Positions 15,547 to 23,645 of a stretch of 27,259 nt of DNA are shown piece after piece. The stretch's first letter is position 1. Each line of letters opens with the position of its first letter. Source of the stretch: JBOGEN01 sp050743265 (GTDB lineage: Bacteria; Actinomycetota; Actinomycetes; JBOGEN01); NCBI GenBank assembly GCA_050743265.1, contig JBOGEN010000023.1, forward strand, positions 1 through 27,259, read 5' to 3'. The translations under genes were made by a program, and so were the position numbers. The notes below the pieces were generated by a model. That model ran no database searches, was not told where the DNA came from, and saw only the letters and a program-made list of their open reading frames with translations.

Positions 15547-17742
15547 TCAGGCGAGGTCGAACCGGTCCAGGTTCATGACCTTGACCCACGCCGCGACGAA
15601 GTCCCGAAGGAACTTCTCCTGCGCATCGTCACTGGCGTAGACCTCCGCGATGGCTCGAAGCTGGGAGTTGGATCCGAAGACCAGGTCAACGGCGGTGGCG
15701 GTCCGCCTGACCTCGCCCGTGGCGCGGTCCCGACCCTCGAACACGTTCTCGGCCGAGGTGGACGCCTTCCATTCCGTACCCATGTCGAGCAGGCTCACGA
15801 AGAAGTCGTTCGTCAACGTCCCGGGCCGGTCGGTGAAGACGCCGTGCCGTGCGCTGCCCACGGTGGCGCCCAAGGCCCGCATGCCGCCGACGAGGACCGT
15901 CATCTCGGGAGCGGTCAGCGTCAACAGGTTGGCCCGGTCCAGCAGCAGGGTCTCCGGAGACAGCTTCTCGCCGGCTCGCAGGTAGTTGCGGAACCCGTCT
16001 GCCATCGGCTCGAGCACCGTGAACGACTCCACGTCCGTCTGCTCCTGGGAGGCGTCCGTACGCCCCGGTGCGAACGGAACCTTGATGTGGTGCCCGGCGT
16101 CCTTCGCGGCTTGCTCGACGGCAGCGCATCCACCCAGCACGATCAGGTCGGCGAGGGAGACCTTCTTCCCGCCGGACTGCGAGCTGTTGAACTCCCGCTG
16201 GATCCGCTCAAGCGTCTGCAGCACCGAGGCGAGCGCGGCCGGGTCGTTGACCTCCCAGCTCTTCTGCGGCTCGAGGCGGATCCGCGCCCCGTTGGCTCCG
16301 CCACGCATGTCGGTGCCGCGGAAGCTCGCCGCCGACGCCCACGCGGTGGAGACCAGCTCGGAGATGGACAGTCCCGACTGGAGGACCTTGCCCTTGAGGG
16401 CGGCGACGTCCTGGTCCGCGATCAGCTCGTGGTCGACCGCCGGGACGGGGTCCTGCCACAGCTGCGGCTCCGGGACCCACGGGCCGAGGAAGCGCGAGAC
16501 AGGTCCCATGTCGCGGTGCAGCAGCTTGTACCACGCCTTGGCGAACCCCTCCGCGAACTGGTCCGGGTTCTCCAGGAAGCGCCGCGAGATCGGCCCGTAC
16601 GTCGGGTCGAGGCGCAGCGCGAGGTCCGTCGTCAGCATCATCGGGGCGTGCCTGACCGAGGAGTCCTGGGCGTCGGGCACGGTGTCCGCGCCGGCCCCGT
16701 CCTTCGGCTTCCACTGGTTGGCGCCGGCAGGGCTCTTGGTCAGCTCCCACTCGTAACCGAACAGGGTCTCGAGGTAGCTGTTGTCCCACGCGGTCGGGGT
16801 GGGCGTCCATGCCCCCTCCAGACCACTGGTGATCGTGTCCCTGCCCTTGCCGCTGCCGAAGGCGCTCTCCCAGCCAAGGCCCTGGTGCTCGACGGGGCAG
16901 CCCTCGGGCTCGGGGCCGACCAAGCTGTCGTCGCCTGCACCGTGGCACTTGCCGAACGTATGGCCGCCGGCGATGAGCGCGACTGTCTCCTCGTCGTTCA
17001 TCGCCATCCGGCGGAAGGTCTCCCGGATGTCCCGAGCGGCCGCCAGCGGATCCGGGTTGCCGTTGGGGCCCTCAGGGTTCACATAGATAAGGCCCATCTG
17101 CACGGCACCGAAAGGCTCGGCGAGCTCCCTGTCGCCGCTGTAGCGCTCGTCTCCGAGCCAGGTGTCCTCAGATCCCCAGAAGATCTCCTCGGGCTCCCAG
17201 ATGTCCTCGCGGCCGAAGCCGAACCCGAAGGTCTTGAAGCCCATCGACTCCAGAGCAACGTTGCCGGCGAAGACCAGGAGGTCGGCCCAGGAGACCTGCC
17301 GGCCGTACTTCTGCTTGACCGGCCACAGCAGTCGGCGGGCCTTGTCGAGGCTCGCGTTGTCGGGCCAGCTGTTGAGGGGGGCGAAGCGCTGGGAGCCGTC
17401 GCCGCCACCGCCACGGCCGTCCTCGATGCGGTACGTGCCGGCGGCGTGCCAGCTCATCCGGATGAAGAGCGGCCCGTAGTGGCCGTAGTCGGCCGGCCAC
17501 CAGCCCTGTGAGGTCGTCATCACGTCGAGGACGTCCTGCTTGAGCCGCTCGACGTCGAGGGCCTTGAACTCCTCGGCGTAGTCGAAGTCCTCGCCCATCG
17601 GGTTGGACCGCGGCGAGTGCTGGTGGAGGACCTGCAGGTTCGGCTGATTCGGCCACCAGTCCTGGTTCGTCCTGGGCCGAGTCCCGGTCGGAGTGGGGGA
17701 GGGGATCACAGGGTTTTCACTCTCGCTGCCGCGATCAGACAC
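15547..17742 (-). CDS. katG: catalase-peroxidase KatG
   Basis: A 731-residue haem catalase-peroxidase of normal length with both peroxidase-like halves. Distal site: R95, W98 and H99 in IRMSWHAAGTYR; the Met-Tyr-Trp adduct residues are W98, Y220 (MGLIYVNPEG) and M246 (FRRMAMNDEE); the proximal haem ligand is H261 (GGHTFGKCHG). The position equivalent to Ser315 of Mycobacterium tuberculosis KatG is also Ser (S306 in ITSGLEG), all nine residues lower in number. It removes H2O2 in the cytoplasm. GTG 17742 has GGAGAAGGA 6 bases upstream. It follows furA by 34 bases in the same direction, the standard actinobacterial furA-katG operon. Confidence 0.97.
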   Translation of the reverse strand: MSDRGSESENPVIPSPTPTGTRPRTNQDWWPNQPNLQVLHQHSPRSNPMGEDFDYAEEFKALDVERLKQDVLDVMTTSQGWWPADYGHYGPLFIRMSWHAAGTYRIEDGRGGGGDGSQRFAPLNSWPDNASLDKARRLLWPVKQKYGRQVSWADLLVFAGNVALESMGFKTFGFGFGREDIWEPEEIFWGSEDTWLGDERYSGDRELAEPFGAVQMGLIYVNPEGPNGNPDPLAAARDIRETFRRMAMNDEETVALIAGGHTFGKCHGAGDDSLVGPEPEGCPVEHQGLGWESAFGSGKGRDTITSGLEGAWTPTPTAWDNSYLETLFGYEWELTKSPAGANQWKPKDGAGADTVPDAQDSSVRHAPMMLTTDLALRLDPTYGPISRRFLENPDQFAEGFAKAWYKLLHRDMGPVSRFLGPWVPEPQLWQDPVPAVDHELIADQDVAALKGKVLQSGLSISELVSTAWASAASFRGTDMRGGANGARIRLEPQKSWEVNDPAALASVLQTLERIQREFNSSQSGGKKVSLADLIVLGGCAAVEQAAKDAGHHIKVPFAPGRTDASQEQTDVESFTVLEPMADGFRNYLRAGEKLSPETLLLDRANLLTLTAPEMTVLVGGMRALGATVGSARHGVFTDRPGTLTNDFFVSLLDMGTEWKASTSAENVFEGRDRATGEVRRTATAVDLVFGSNSQLRAIAEVYASDDAQEKFLRDFVAAWVKVMNLDRFDLA

Positions 17743-17776
17743 GTCGTTCCTTCTCCTGTCTTAATCTCTCGTACTG

Positions 17777-18211
17777 TCAACTGGTTGCCGGTGCCGCGAC
17801 ACACTCAGGACAAGCGCCCCAGTAGATGACCTCGGCCTCGTCGATCGAGAAGGCCTGGTCATCGGACGCGGTCAGGCAAGGAGTCTCGCCGACTGCGCAG
17901 TCGACGTCGGCGATGGCACCGCACGACCGGCATACGACGTGATGGTGGTTGTCCCCGACCCGCGACTCGTAGCGAGCCACCGAGCCGGACGGCTGGATGC
18001 GCCGTACCAGTCCCGCGGCGGTCAGCGCACGCAGCACGTCGTACACGGCCTGGTGGGAGACCTCGGGGAGTCCCGCACGCACGGCGCCGATGATCGAGTC
18101 TGTGTCGGCGTGCGGATGCGCGTGCACAGCCGCCAGCACCGCCAGCCGCGGACGGGTCACGCGAAGCGCGGCCCCTCGCAGCATGCGCTCGAAGTCGTAG
18201 GCCGTGGGCAC
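17777..18211 (-). CDS. furA: FurA/CatR-type peroxide regulator (Fur family)
   Basis: A 144-residue Fur-family repressor placed directly before katG. The DNA-binding winged helix spans residues 1-80, with recognition around VSHQAVYDVLRALTAAG. The metal-binding half has NHHHVVCRSCGAIADVDCAV (H89-H91, C94, C97) and a second Cys pair C134/C137 in GACPECV, together the structural zinc site; further His/Asp residues form the sensing site. Actinobacterial FurA/CatR proteins lose DNA binding on peroxide oxidation, derepressing themselves and katG. GTG 18211 lies 7 bases after a -10 like TATCCT, so the mRNA is probably leaderless. Confidence 0.92.
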   Translation of the reverse strand: MPTAYDFERMLRGAALRVTRPRLAVLAAVHAHPHADTDSIIGAVRAGLPEVSHQAVYDVLRALTAAGLVRRIQPSGSVARYESRVGDNHHHVVCRSCGAIADVDCAVGETPCLTASDDQAFSIDEAEVIYWGACPECVAAPATS

Positions 18212-18218
18212 GCAGCGC

Positions 18219-18251
18219 AGGATAGCGCCATCTTCTTGAACGAATCAAGAA
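18219..18251 (-). promoter_or_regulatory. furA promoter with 19-bp Fur operator
   Basis: On the minus strand, TTGATT (18248..18243) and TATCCT (18224..18219) are spaced 18 bases, and the GTG start lies 7 bases downstream of the -10. The operator TTCTTGA (18233-18239), 5 bases, TCAAGAA (18245-18251) is a perfect inverted repeat of 19 bases in total. It overlaps the -35, so a bound repressor would block RNA polymerase. This explains self-regulation of furA-katG. Confidence 0.75.
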
Positions 18252-18397
18252 TCCTGAGGCGCCCGGCCGACACCTCACGGACCGCCCACTCAACCGCCAT
18301 CCTGAGAACAAAGGGCAGACAAAACCGACGAAAGTCTTTACTCTCGCATCGCATCCATTTTGCGGATCCTGTCTGGGGCTGTTTCACGGGAGCGTCC

Positions 18398-20224
18398 ATG
18401 AACCTTCGCGGGAAGGCGTGCGCCGCCGCGGCGGCCGCTGCGCTGGCCACCACCACCATCCTCACCGCGGGTGCGTTGCCCGCCGCAGCCCAGGCCGCAC
18501 CGGCGGCTGTCGCAGCTGAGGACCCGGTGACCCACGAGGAGAACCCCCGGGTTCCCGAGGGCGCCGCGTGGACGGAGGCGTACTTCCCGTCCTCGGACGG
18601 CAGCGATGTCGAGCTGCACGCCGACGTGCTGCGCCCGGCACAGCTGCCGGCTGATGCGAAGACGCCCGTGATCCTCTCGGTGGGCCCCTACTTCGCGCAC
18701 GCGGGGCAGACGGGTCCCGAAGGCTGGGACCAGGTCGGCCCATCGGCGCGCTTCCAGGACTTCATCGACGGAGCCGACCTGATGGCGCGCGGCTACACCT
18801 TCGTGATGGTCGACCTGCGCGGCTTCGGCGGGAGCACCGGGTGCCTGGACTGGGTCGGCCCGGGTGAGCAGGCCGACGTCCAGGCTGCCATCGACTGGAC
18901 GACCAGCCAGCCGTGGTCGACCGGCGACGTCGGCATGTACGGCAAGTCGTACGACGCCGTCACGGGGTTGGTGGGCAACAACCTCAACGCGGACGGCCTC
19001 AAGGCAGTCGTCGCGCAGGAACCGGTCTGGGACATGTACAACTACCTGTTCAGCAACAAGGTGCCGCGCCCCAACGTCACGGGCACGCCGGCGGCGTACA
19101 ACTCCATCGCGACGATCCCTGCGATGGCTGACGACAGCGACCGCTACCAGGCGAACGCGGCGTACGAGGCGAGCCATCCGGAGTGCCTGAGCGACAACCT
19201 CAGCAACAACAACAACCCCGACCCGGATTCGGCGTACTGGAGCGCCCGCAACCTGGCCTCCGACGCGGCCGGCACCAGCACGCCGTTGTTCGTGACCCAG
19301 GGCTTCATCGAGCCCAACACCAAGCCGGAAGACATGGAGGAGTACCTGGACAACCACCAGGGCACCGAGCGCGGTTGGCTGGGCCAGTGGGATCACGTGC
19401 GGGGCAACGACACCGACGCCAACGGCCGACTGTTGCAGGGTCGTGCCGGCTGGTTCGACGAGGTCATGCGGTTCTACGACCAGCATCTCATCGGCGTCGA
19501 CCCGTCGGCGACCGACCCGGCGTACGCCGTCGAGGACAGCCTCGGCGACTGGCGCGCCCAGGCGACCTGGCCGGTGACCGCGACGTCGTACGCCGCGCGG
19601 CTCTCCTCCGGCCGTTACCTCGACGACGGCGGAGCCTCGACGGCAGCGGCCGAGGCGGCCACCACAGCGGATCGTGGCCGGTGGGACATGGAACGGGCGC
19701 CGCGGATCGCGCCGCTGTCCCGTACGGAGAAGAGCGCCGCCAAGCAGGGCGACGCTGCCGCCACCAGCTTCTGGACCTGGTCCACGCCCGCGGCGCAGCA
19801 GCTCCGGACCACCGCGACGCCCAGGCTCACGCTCAACGCGAGTACGAGCGGGAACGTGATGGTGCGCCTGTGGGACGTCGCTCCCGACGGCACGGCCACG
19901 ATGTTCGACGAGAATGTCGCCCTGCTGGAACGCAAGGGACCGATCTCGTTCGACCTGAAGTCGACCGACTGGACCTTCGAGCGGGGTCACCGGCTGGGGG
20001 TCCAGATCGGGACGATCGACTCCAACCGCTGGCGGGACGTGCCCTCGGGCAACACGGTCAGGGTCTCCGACGCGCGGCTCGCCCTGGACGTACAGGACCC
20101 GACGTCCGACGTGCCGACGCAAGGTGACCGCTCGCCGTACCTGGACCTGTACCTCGCGGCGAACACCACCACGCTCAGCGACGTCGGCCCCGGCAGCTTC
20201 CCGCTGAGGCTCTCGCAGGGCTGA
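18398..20224 (+). CDS. secreted CocE/NonD family (S15 X-Pro dipeptidyl-peptidase-like) hydrolase
   Basis: A 608-residue exported alpha/beta hydrolase. Residues 1-40 form a Sec signal peptide with an alanine-rich core ending AQAAPAAVAA. The S15 domain follows, with FMVDLRGFGGSTGCLDW-like text (VMVDLRGFGGSTGCLDWVGP) and the nucleophile elbow GMYGKSYDAVTG (S184). His is H333 in LGQWDHVRG. The acidic residue normally seen as Asp in the GxxDxNV motif reads E305 in TQGFIEPNTKPEDM. The C-terminal jelly-roll (X-Pro dipeptidyl-peptidase C-terminal domain) begins near residue 470 (LTLNASTSGNVMVRLWDV). ATG 18398 has GGGAG 7 bases upstream. Likely an extracellular esterase or peptidase. Confidence 0.85.
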   Translation: MNLRGKACAAAAAAALATTTILTAGALPAAAQAAPAAVAAEDPVTHEENPRVPEGAAWTEAYFPSSDGSDVELHADVLRPAQLPADAKTPVILSVGPYFAHAGQTGPEGWDQVGPSARFQDFIDGADLMARGYTFVMVDLRGFGGSTGCLDWVGPGEQADVQAAIDWTTSQPWSTGDVGMYGKSYDAVTGLVGNNLNADGLKAVVAQEPVWDMYNYLFSNKVPRPNVTGTPAAYNSIATIPAMADDSDRYQANAAYEASHPECLSDNLSNNNNPDPDSAYWSARNLASDAAGTSTPLFVTQGFIEPNTKPEDMEEYLDNHQGTERGWLGQWDHVRGNDTDANGRLLQGRAGWFDEVMRFYDQHLIGVDPSATDPAYAVEDSLGDWRAQATWPVTATSYAARLSSGRYLDDGGASTAAAEAATTADRGRWDMERAPRIAPLSRTEKSAAKQGDAAATSFWTWSTPAAQQLRTTATPRLTLNASTSGNVMVRLWDVAPDGTATMFDENVALLERKGPISFDLKSTDWTFERGHRLGVQIGTIDSNRWRDVPSGNTVRVSDARLALDVQDPTSDVPTQGDRSPYLDLYLAANTTTLSDVGPGSFPLRLSQG

Positions 20225-20245
20225 TCGAGCGGCTGATCCGGCCTG

Positions 20246-20371
20246 ACGGGGTACGCGGTAACGGATGTGCGTGACGAGCCACGCGGCCCGGGCGTCGAGG
20301 AGCTCAAGGTGCCGTGGCGGGACGCCGTCGAAGAGGCGCTCGCCGGACCCCAGCGTGACCGGCGCGGCGTC
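20246..20371 (-). pseudogene. C-terminal relic of a second DHFR-family protein
   Basis: The minus-strand frame reads DAAPVTLGSGERLFDGVPPR then HLELLDARAAWLVTHIRYRV. This is the last part of the RibD-C/DHFR-like family (the G-S-G-x-R-L-F-D-G motif and the final H-I-R-Y-R-V strand). It has no N-terminus, and no stop of its own before running into antisense of the CocE gene. It lies just downstream of the intact family member at 20370, with which it shares a few bases, so it may be what remains of a tandem duplicate or of an older neighbour. Confidence 0.7.
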
Positions 20372-20990
20372 AGCCGGCCTCGCTCCGGGCGATGTGCGCC
20401 TTCGCGTCCTCGTACGTGCCCTCGGGGCTCGACTCGGCCGGGGCGTAGACGAGGTTCAGGACACCCGTGGTGAAGGTCTGGGACGAGACCAGCCGGAGCG
20501 GGATCGGGGGCTCGCCCTCGTCGAACAGACGCATGCCCCGACGGACGGCGATCGGGTGGACCAGCAGGTTCAGCTCGTCCAGGAGACCGGCGGCCAGGAG
20601 CTGGCGGACGACGGAGACCGATCCGCTCATCCCGATGCCCATCGTCCCCGGCTCGTTCTTCAGCGCGGTGACGGCCTCGACGAGGTCACCCTTCAACTGC
20701 TCGGTGTTGCGCCACGTGAGCTGGAGGTCCTGCCGCGACACGACGATCTTGCGCATGTCGCCGAGGATCTTGGCGAACTCGGCGTCCTCACCGCCAGCGG
20801 CCTCCCGCTCCGGCCATGCGCCGGCGAAGCTGTCGTACGTCTCACGGCCGAGCAATAGCGTGTCGGCAGTCCTCAGCTGGGCGTCGACGGCCACACCCAT
20901 CTCGTCGTTGAAGTAGGGAAAGTGCCACTGGTCGGGGCTCTCCACGACGCCGTCGAGCGAGATGAACAGACCGGCCGTGATCCTTCGCAT
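20370..20990 (-). CDS. dihydrofolate reductase family protein
   Basis: A 206-residue RibD-C/DHFR-like reductase. It begins MRRITAGLFISLDGVVESPD, the family start, followed by GRETYDSFAGAWPE, then MGIGMSGSVSVVRQLLAAGL (nucleotide-binding loop) and LLVHPIAVRRGMRLFDEGEP. ATG 20990 is chosen because GGAG lies upstream (GAGGAGCAGTGCG) and the family starts with this M-x-x-I-x-x-x-x-F-I-S-L-D-G; a longer frame to 21110 is arginine-rich and unconserved. Cytosolic, NADPH-dependent by family. It ends beside a relic of another member of the same family. Confidence 0.85.
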   Translation of the reverse strand: MRRITAGLFISLDGVVESPDQWHFPYFNDEMGVAVDAQLRTADTLLLGRETYDSFAGAWPEREAAGGEDAEFAKILGDMRKIVVSRQDLQLTWRNTEQLKGDLVEAVTALKNEPGTMGIGMSGSVSVVRQLLAAGLLDELNLLVHPIAVRRGMRLFDEGEPPIPLRLVSSQTFTTGVLNLVYAPAESSPEGTYEDAKAHIARSEAG

Positions 20991-21149
20991 CGCACTGCTC
21001 CTCGATCGTGGTGACGCGGGCCCTCGCGAGTCTGCCCGCTGACCAGGCAGAGCGCAGCGCAAATCTCTGTCAGTCGCGGCCACTGCACCTGGCGACGTCG
21101 GCACCGGCACTGCGGGGGCTCCGGCTACAGCGGACGGTCTCTCTCCGGG

Positions 21150-21884
21150 TCAGTCAGGACCCGCGTCCCCGACCGGACGGGGCAACGGTTCAACGACCGC
21201 ACCCTCGCCCGGAAGCCCGGACTCCCTGACCTGGACCTGCCTGGCGCCGGAGGCCCATTCGCGGAAACGCCGAAACACCATCGGGACGCCTCGGGCGACG
21301 GACAGGTCCGGGCTGTCCATGACTTGCACGTGCACATGCGGCTGGGTCGAGTTGCCAGAGTTACCGCAGGCCGCGACCTGCTGTCCCAGGCTCACCTCTT
21401 CGCCAACGGCGACGCGAAAGGAGCCGGCCCGCAGATGCGCAAGTGCGATGAATGCCGAACCGTCGCGCAGCGCAATGATCAGATAGTTGCCGGCTACAGC
21501 GGCCAATCCTTGGCGGAGCCGTGCGGCCTGGCCCAACGCATAGGGCACCAGGGACAGCTGTGACCGCCGCCCCACGTGATCGATCTCGCCGTCGTGCCCC
21601 TGGACGACGATGCCGTCGGCGGGTGCCAGGATCGGTCGGCCGTAGGCGACGAACCGCTCCGCCGGTTCGGTGGCGAGAACGGTCCGCCAGTCGCGGCGGC
21701 TCGCGGTCCGGTGGCGATCGTCCACACCGATGAAGTCGATGGCATAGCGCTCACCCAGCAGGTCGGTGCCGTGACTCGGGACCCTCCGAGCCGGACTGTT
21801 CCTCGCCAACCACAGCCCCTCGAACGGCAGTGAGATCTCGATGTCGCGGGTCGCCGGACTCCGCGAAGGCTGCCCCTCGGCCAT
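21150..21884 (-). CDS. M23 family metallopeptidase homologue without signal peptide
   Basis: A 244-residue protein of the M23 (lysostaphin-like) fold. Text: ARNSPARRVPSHGTDLLGER and YAIDFIGVDD (H38 with D41 or D50 as metal ligands), GRPILAPADGIVVQGHDGEI, LAHLRAGSFRVAVGEEVSLG (H150) and the closing zinc motif GNSGNSTQPHVHVQVMD (H183-x-H185). All M23 ligands seem present. There is no N-terminal signal peptide or membrane helix, unlike peptidoglycan hydrolases, so it may stay in the cytoplasm or use a non-classical route; the first 12 residues are polar. It is upstream of the DHFR gene on the same strand with 159 bases between. Confidence 0.78.
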   Translation of the reverse strand: MAEGQPSRSPATRDIEISLPFEGLWLARNSPARRVPSHGTDLLGERYAIDFIGVDDRHRTASRRDWRTVLATEPAERFVAYGRPILAPADGIVVQGHDGEIDHVGRRSQLSLVPYALGQAARLRQGLAAVAGNYLIIALRDGSAFIALAHLRAGSFRVAVGEEVSLGQQVAACGNSGNSTQPHVHVQVMDSPDLSVARGVPMVFRRFREWASGARQVQVRESGLPGEGAVVEPLPRPVGDAGPD

Positions 21885-21997
21885 GGACGGATCCTAGGCG
21901 GGACTCCCTGATGCACCCGTCTACGACGTCACCCTGCTCAGGTAGAGCACTGTCGGCTCGGACGCGTCCGGTGAGGAGAGCTCGGTCGCGCCCGCCC

Positions 21998-22550
21998 GTG
22001 GCCTGCGACCGGACCGCCCTCGTCGCGGGCGTGTTCTACCTGATCACCTTCGCCGCCTCCATCCCGGCACTTCTCCTCTACGGCCCCCCGCTGGACGACC
22101 CGGACTGCATCCTCGGCTCCGGCTCCGAAACCCGCCTCTTGTGGCCGGCTTCCTCGACGTGTTCACCGCCCTCGCCGGTATCGGCACCGCCGTCGCGCTG
22201 TTCCCCGTGCTCAAACGACAGAACGAGGGTGTCGCACTGGGCTTCGTCACCACCCGCGTCCTCGAGGCCGCGATCATCTTCATCGGTATAGCCAGCCTTC
22301 TTTCCCTCGCGACGCTGCGGGATGACCTGTCCGGAGCCACCGGAGCCGATGAGGCCGCGCTTTTCACTACCGGACAGTCCCTCGTGGCGATCCATGACTG
22401 GACGTTCCTGCTCGGTCCCGGGGTCATGCCGGGCTTCAACGGGCTGTTACTGGGCTACCTCATGTACCAGTCGGGACTCGTGCCACGCGCGCCATTCCCA
22501 CGCTGGGCCTCATCGGCGCCCCGCTGCTTCTCGCGACAGGGACGCCCGGA
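21998..22550 (+). pseudogene. DUF4386 membrane protein with two frameshifts and truncated end
   Basis: Three reading frames in succession code for one DUF4386 protein. Frame one, from about GTG 21998, reads DRTALVAGVFYLITFAASIP and ALLLYGPPLDDPDCILGSGS. Near 22140 it shifts to WPASS-like noise while another frame continues AGFLDVFTALAGIGTAVALF, PVLKRQNEGVALGFVTTRVL and GPGVMPGFNGLLLGYLMYQS. Near 22490 there is a second shift: the third frame reads RAIPTLGLIGAPLLLATGT. After this the normal C-terminus is missing. DUF4386 proteins have about six membrane helices and unknown function. Either a dead gene or, in part, sequencing indels. Confidence 0.8.
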
Positions 22551-22634
22551 GATCCTCACCGACGAAATGACCCACGTGTGGACCGTACCGTCACCTGCCG
22601 ACGACAGCGCTGCATGAGCACCGCGCCCGACGGT

Positions 22635-23645
22635 TCAGCCGATCGTCTCCTCGGCCGCGACCCCCTGGTCCATGGGGCGGTAGACCTCGCGGAAGTCGAA
22701 CTCGTAGTCGAAGTCGGCAAGCTCGAACTGACGTGCCCCCTGGATGTCGAGGTTCCGCACGATGAGCAGCTCGTCGTAGAAGTGCGAGGCCTGGACCAGC
22801 GGGACGCCGGACGGCGCCCACACCCCCGAGCCGCCCCAGAAGACGGCACCGGTGATCTCGTGGCGGCCGACGGCGTTGCAGGCGATCGTCCAGACCTGGT
22901 TCTGGGCGGACGAGGCGGCCATCGTCGTGTCCCAGAGCCGCCCGTAGTACATGTCCGTGCGCACGTTCATGTTCGGGTACTCCCGGCTGGCGGCGGCGCG
23001 CCACGAGGCGATCTGGACGATGGCGTCGACGCCGTCTTCCCACGAGTAGCGCCGCAGCAGCTCGGTGAACAGATAGTCGTAGCACGTGGTGAACCCGATC
23101 GTCGCCTCGATCTTGGTTCCCTTGACCACGAGCCTGTCGGACGTGCCCGAGGACGTGTAGGTCTTCTCGATGCCCGGGAGGAAGACCTTGTCGTACGAGT
23201 GCTCCGGGTCCAGCAGGTCCTCGACGAGCGGAGAGATGACGACCGTCCGGTTCCGGTACGTGTCGGCGGGCCCGGCTGTCAGGTTGTTGAGGACGATCGC
23301 ATTCAGGTCCCCACCGCTGCACAAAGGAAGCAGCGCCTGGCGTACCCAGTCGAGGTGGTTCTCGGTGAGCGCCTTGTCCATGTACGCGCGGCAGGCCGGC
23401 TCGTCCTCCCAGAAGTACCCGCTGAGCGCGAACTCGGGGAAGACCGCCACGCTGACGCCCATCTCAGCGAAGATGCCCGCCGCGCGGACGATCTTGTCCT
23501 TGTTCTGCTCGATTCCTGGGACCACCGCGTGGATGTTGGCGAGGCCCACCGTGGGCAGCGTCTCGTCGTCGCAGTACGCACGCTCGACAACCTGGAACCC
23601 GTCGATCACCTGCACGGCGCCGTGCGGCGCTCGGTCCATGGCCAT
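22635..23645 (-). CDS. nitrilase-superfamily carbon-nitrogen hydrolase
   Basis: A 336-residue C-N hydrolase. Catalytic triad: E71 in VFPEFALSGYF, K153 in SYDKVFLPGIE and C188 in IGFTTCYDYLF. A fourth conserved Glu is likely in the ELLRRYSWED region. It starts after a ~30-residue leader at LPTVGLANIHAVVPGIEQNK, the first beta strand. ATG 23645 is the most sensible start; an open frame continues to 23987 but is arginine-rich and lacks conserved text. Substrate (amide, nitrile or carbamoyl compound) cannot be assigned; it is not one of the well-marked families such as NAD synthase or Nit2. Divergent from the kai operon. Confidence 0.82.
   Translation of the reverse strand: MAMDRAPHGAVQVIDGFQVVERAYCDDETLPTVGLANIHAVVPGIEQNKDKIVRAAGIFAEMGVSVAVFPEFALSGYFWEDEPACRAYMDKALTENHLDWVRQALLPLCSGGDLNAIVLNNLTAGPADTYRNRTVVISPLVEDLLDPEHSYDKVFLPGIEKTYTSSGTSDRLVVKGTKIEATIGFTTCYDYLFTELLRRYSWEDGVDAIVQIASWRAAASREYPNMNVRTDMYYGRLWDTTMAASSAQNQVWTIACNAVGRHEITGAVFWGGSGVWAPSGVPLVQASHFYDELLIVRNLDIQGARQFELADFDYEFDFREVYRPMDQGVAAEETIG

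Noticed and set aside
15307..17511. A 734-residue open frame on the plus strand opposite katG
   Set aside because: KatG is certain by its catalytic residues; the opposite frame has low-complexity Arg/Gly/Leu-rich text with no conserved motifs and is a GC-driven shadow.
17939..18397. N-terminal extension of the CocE-type hydrolase
   Set aside because: It would run antisense through furA and its operator; the signal peptide and ribosome binding site start at 18398.
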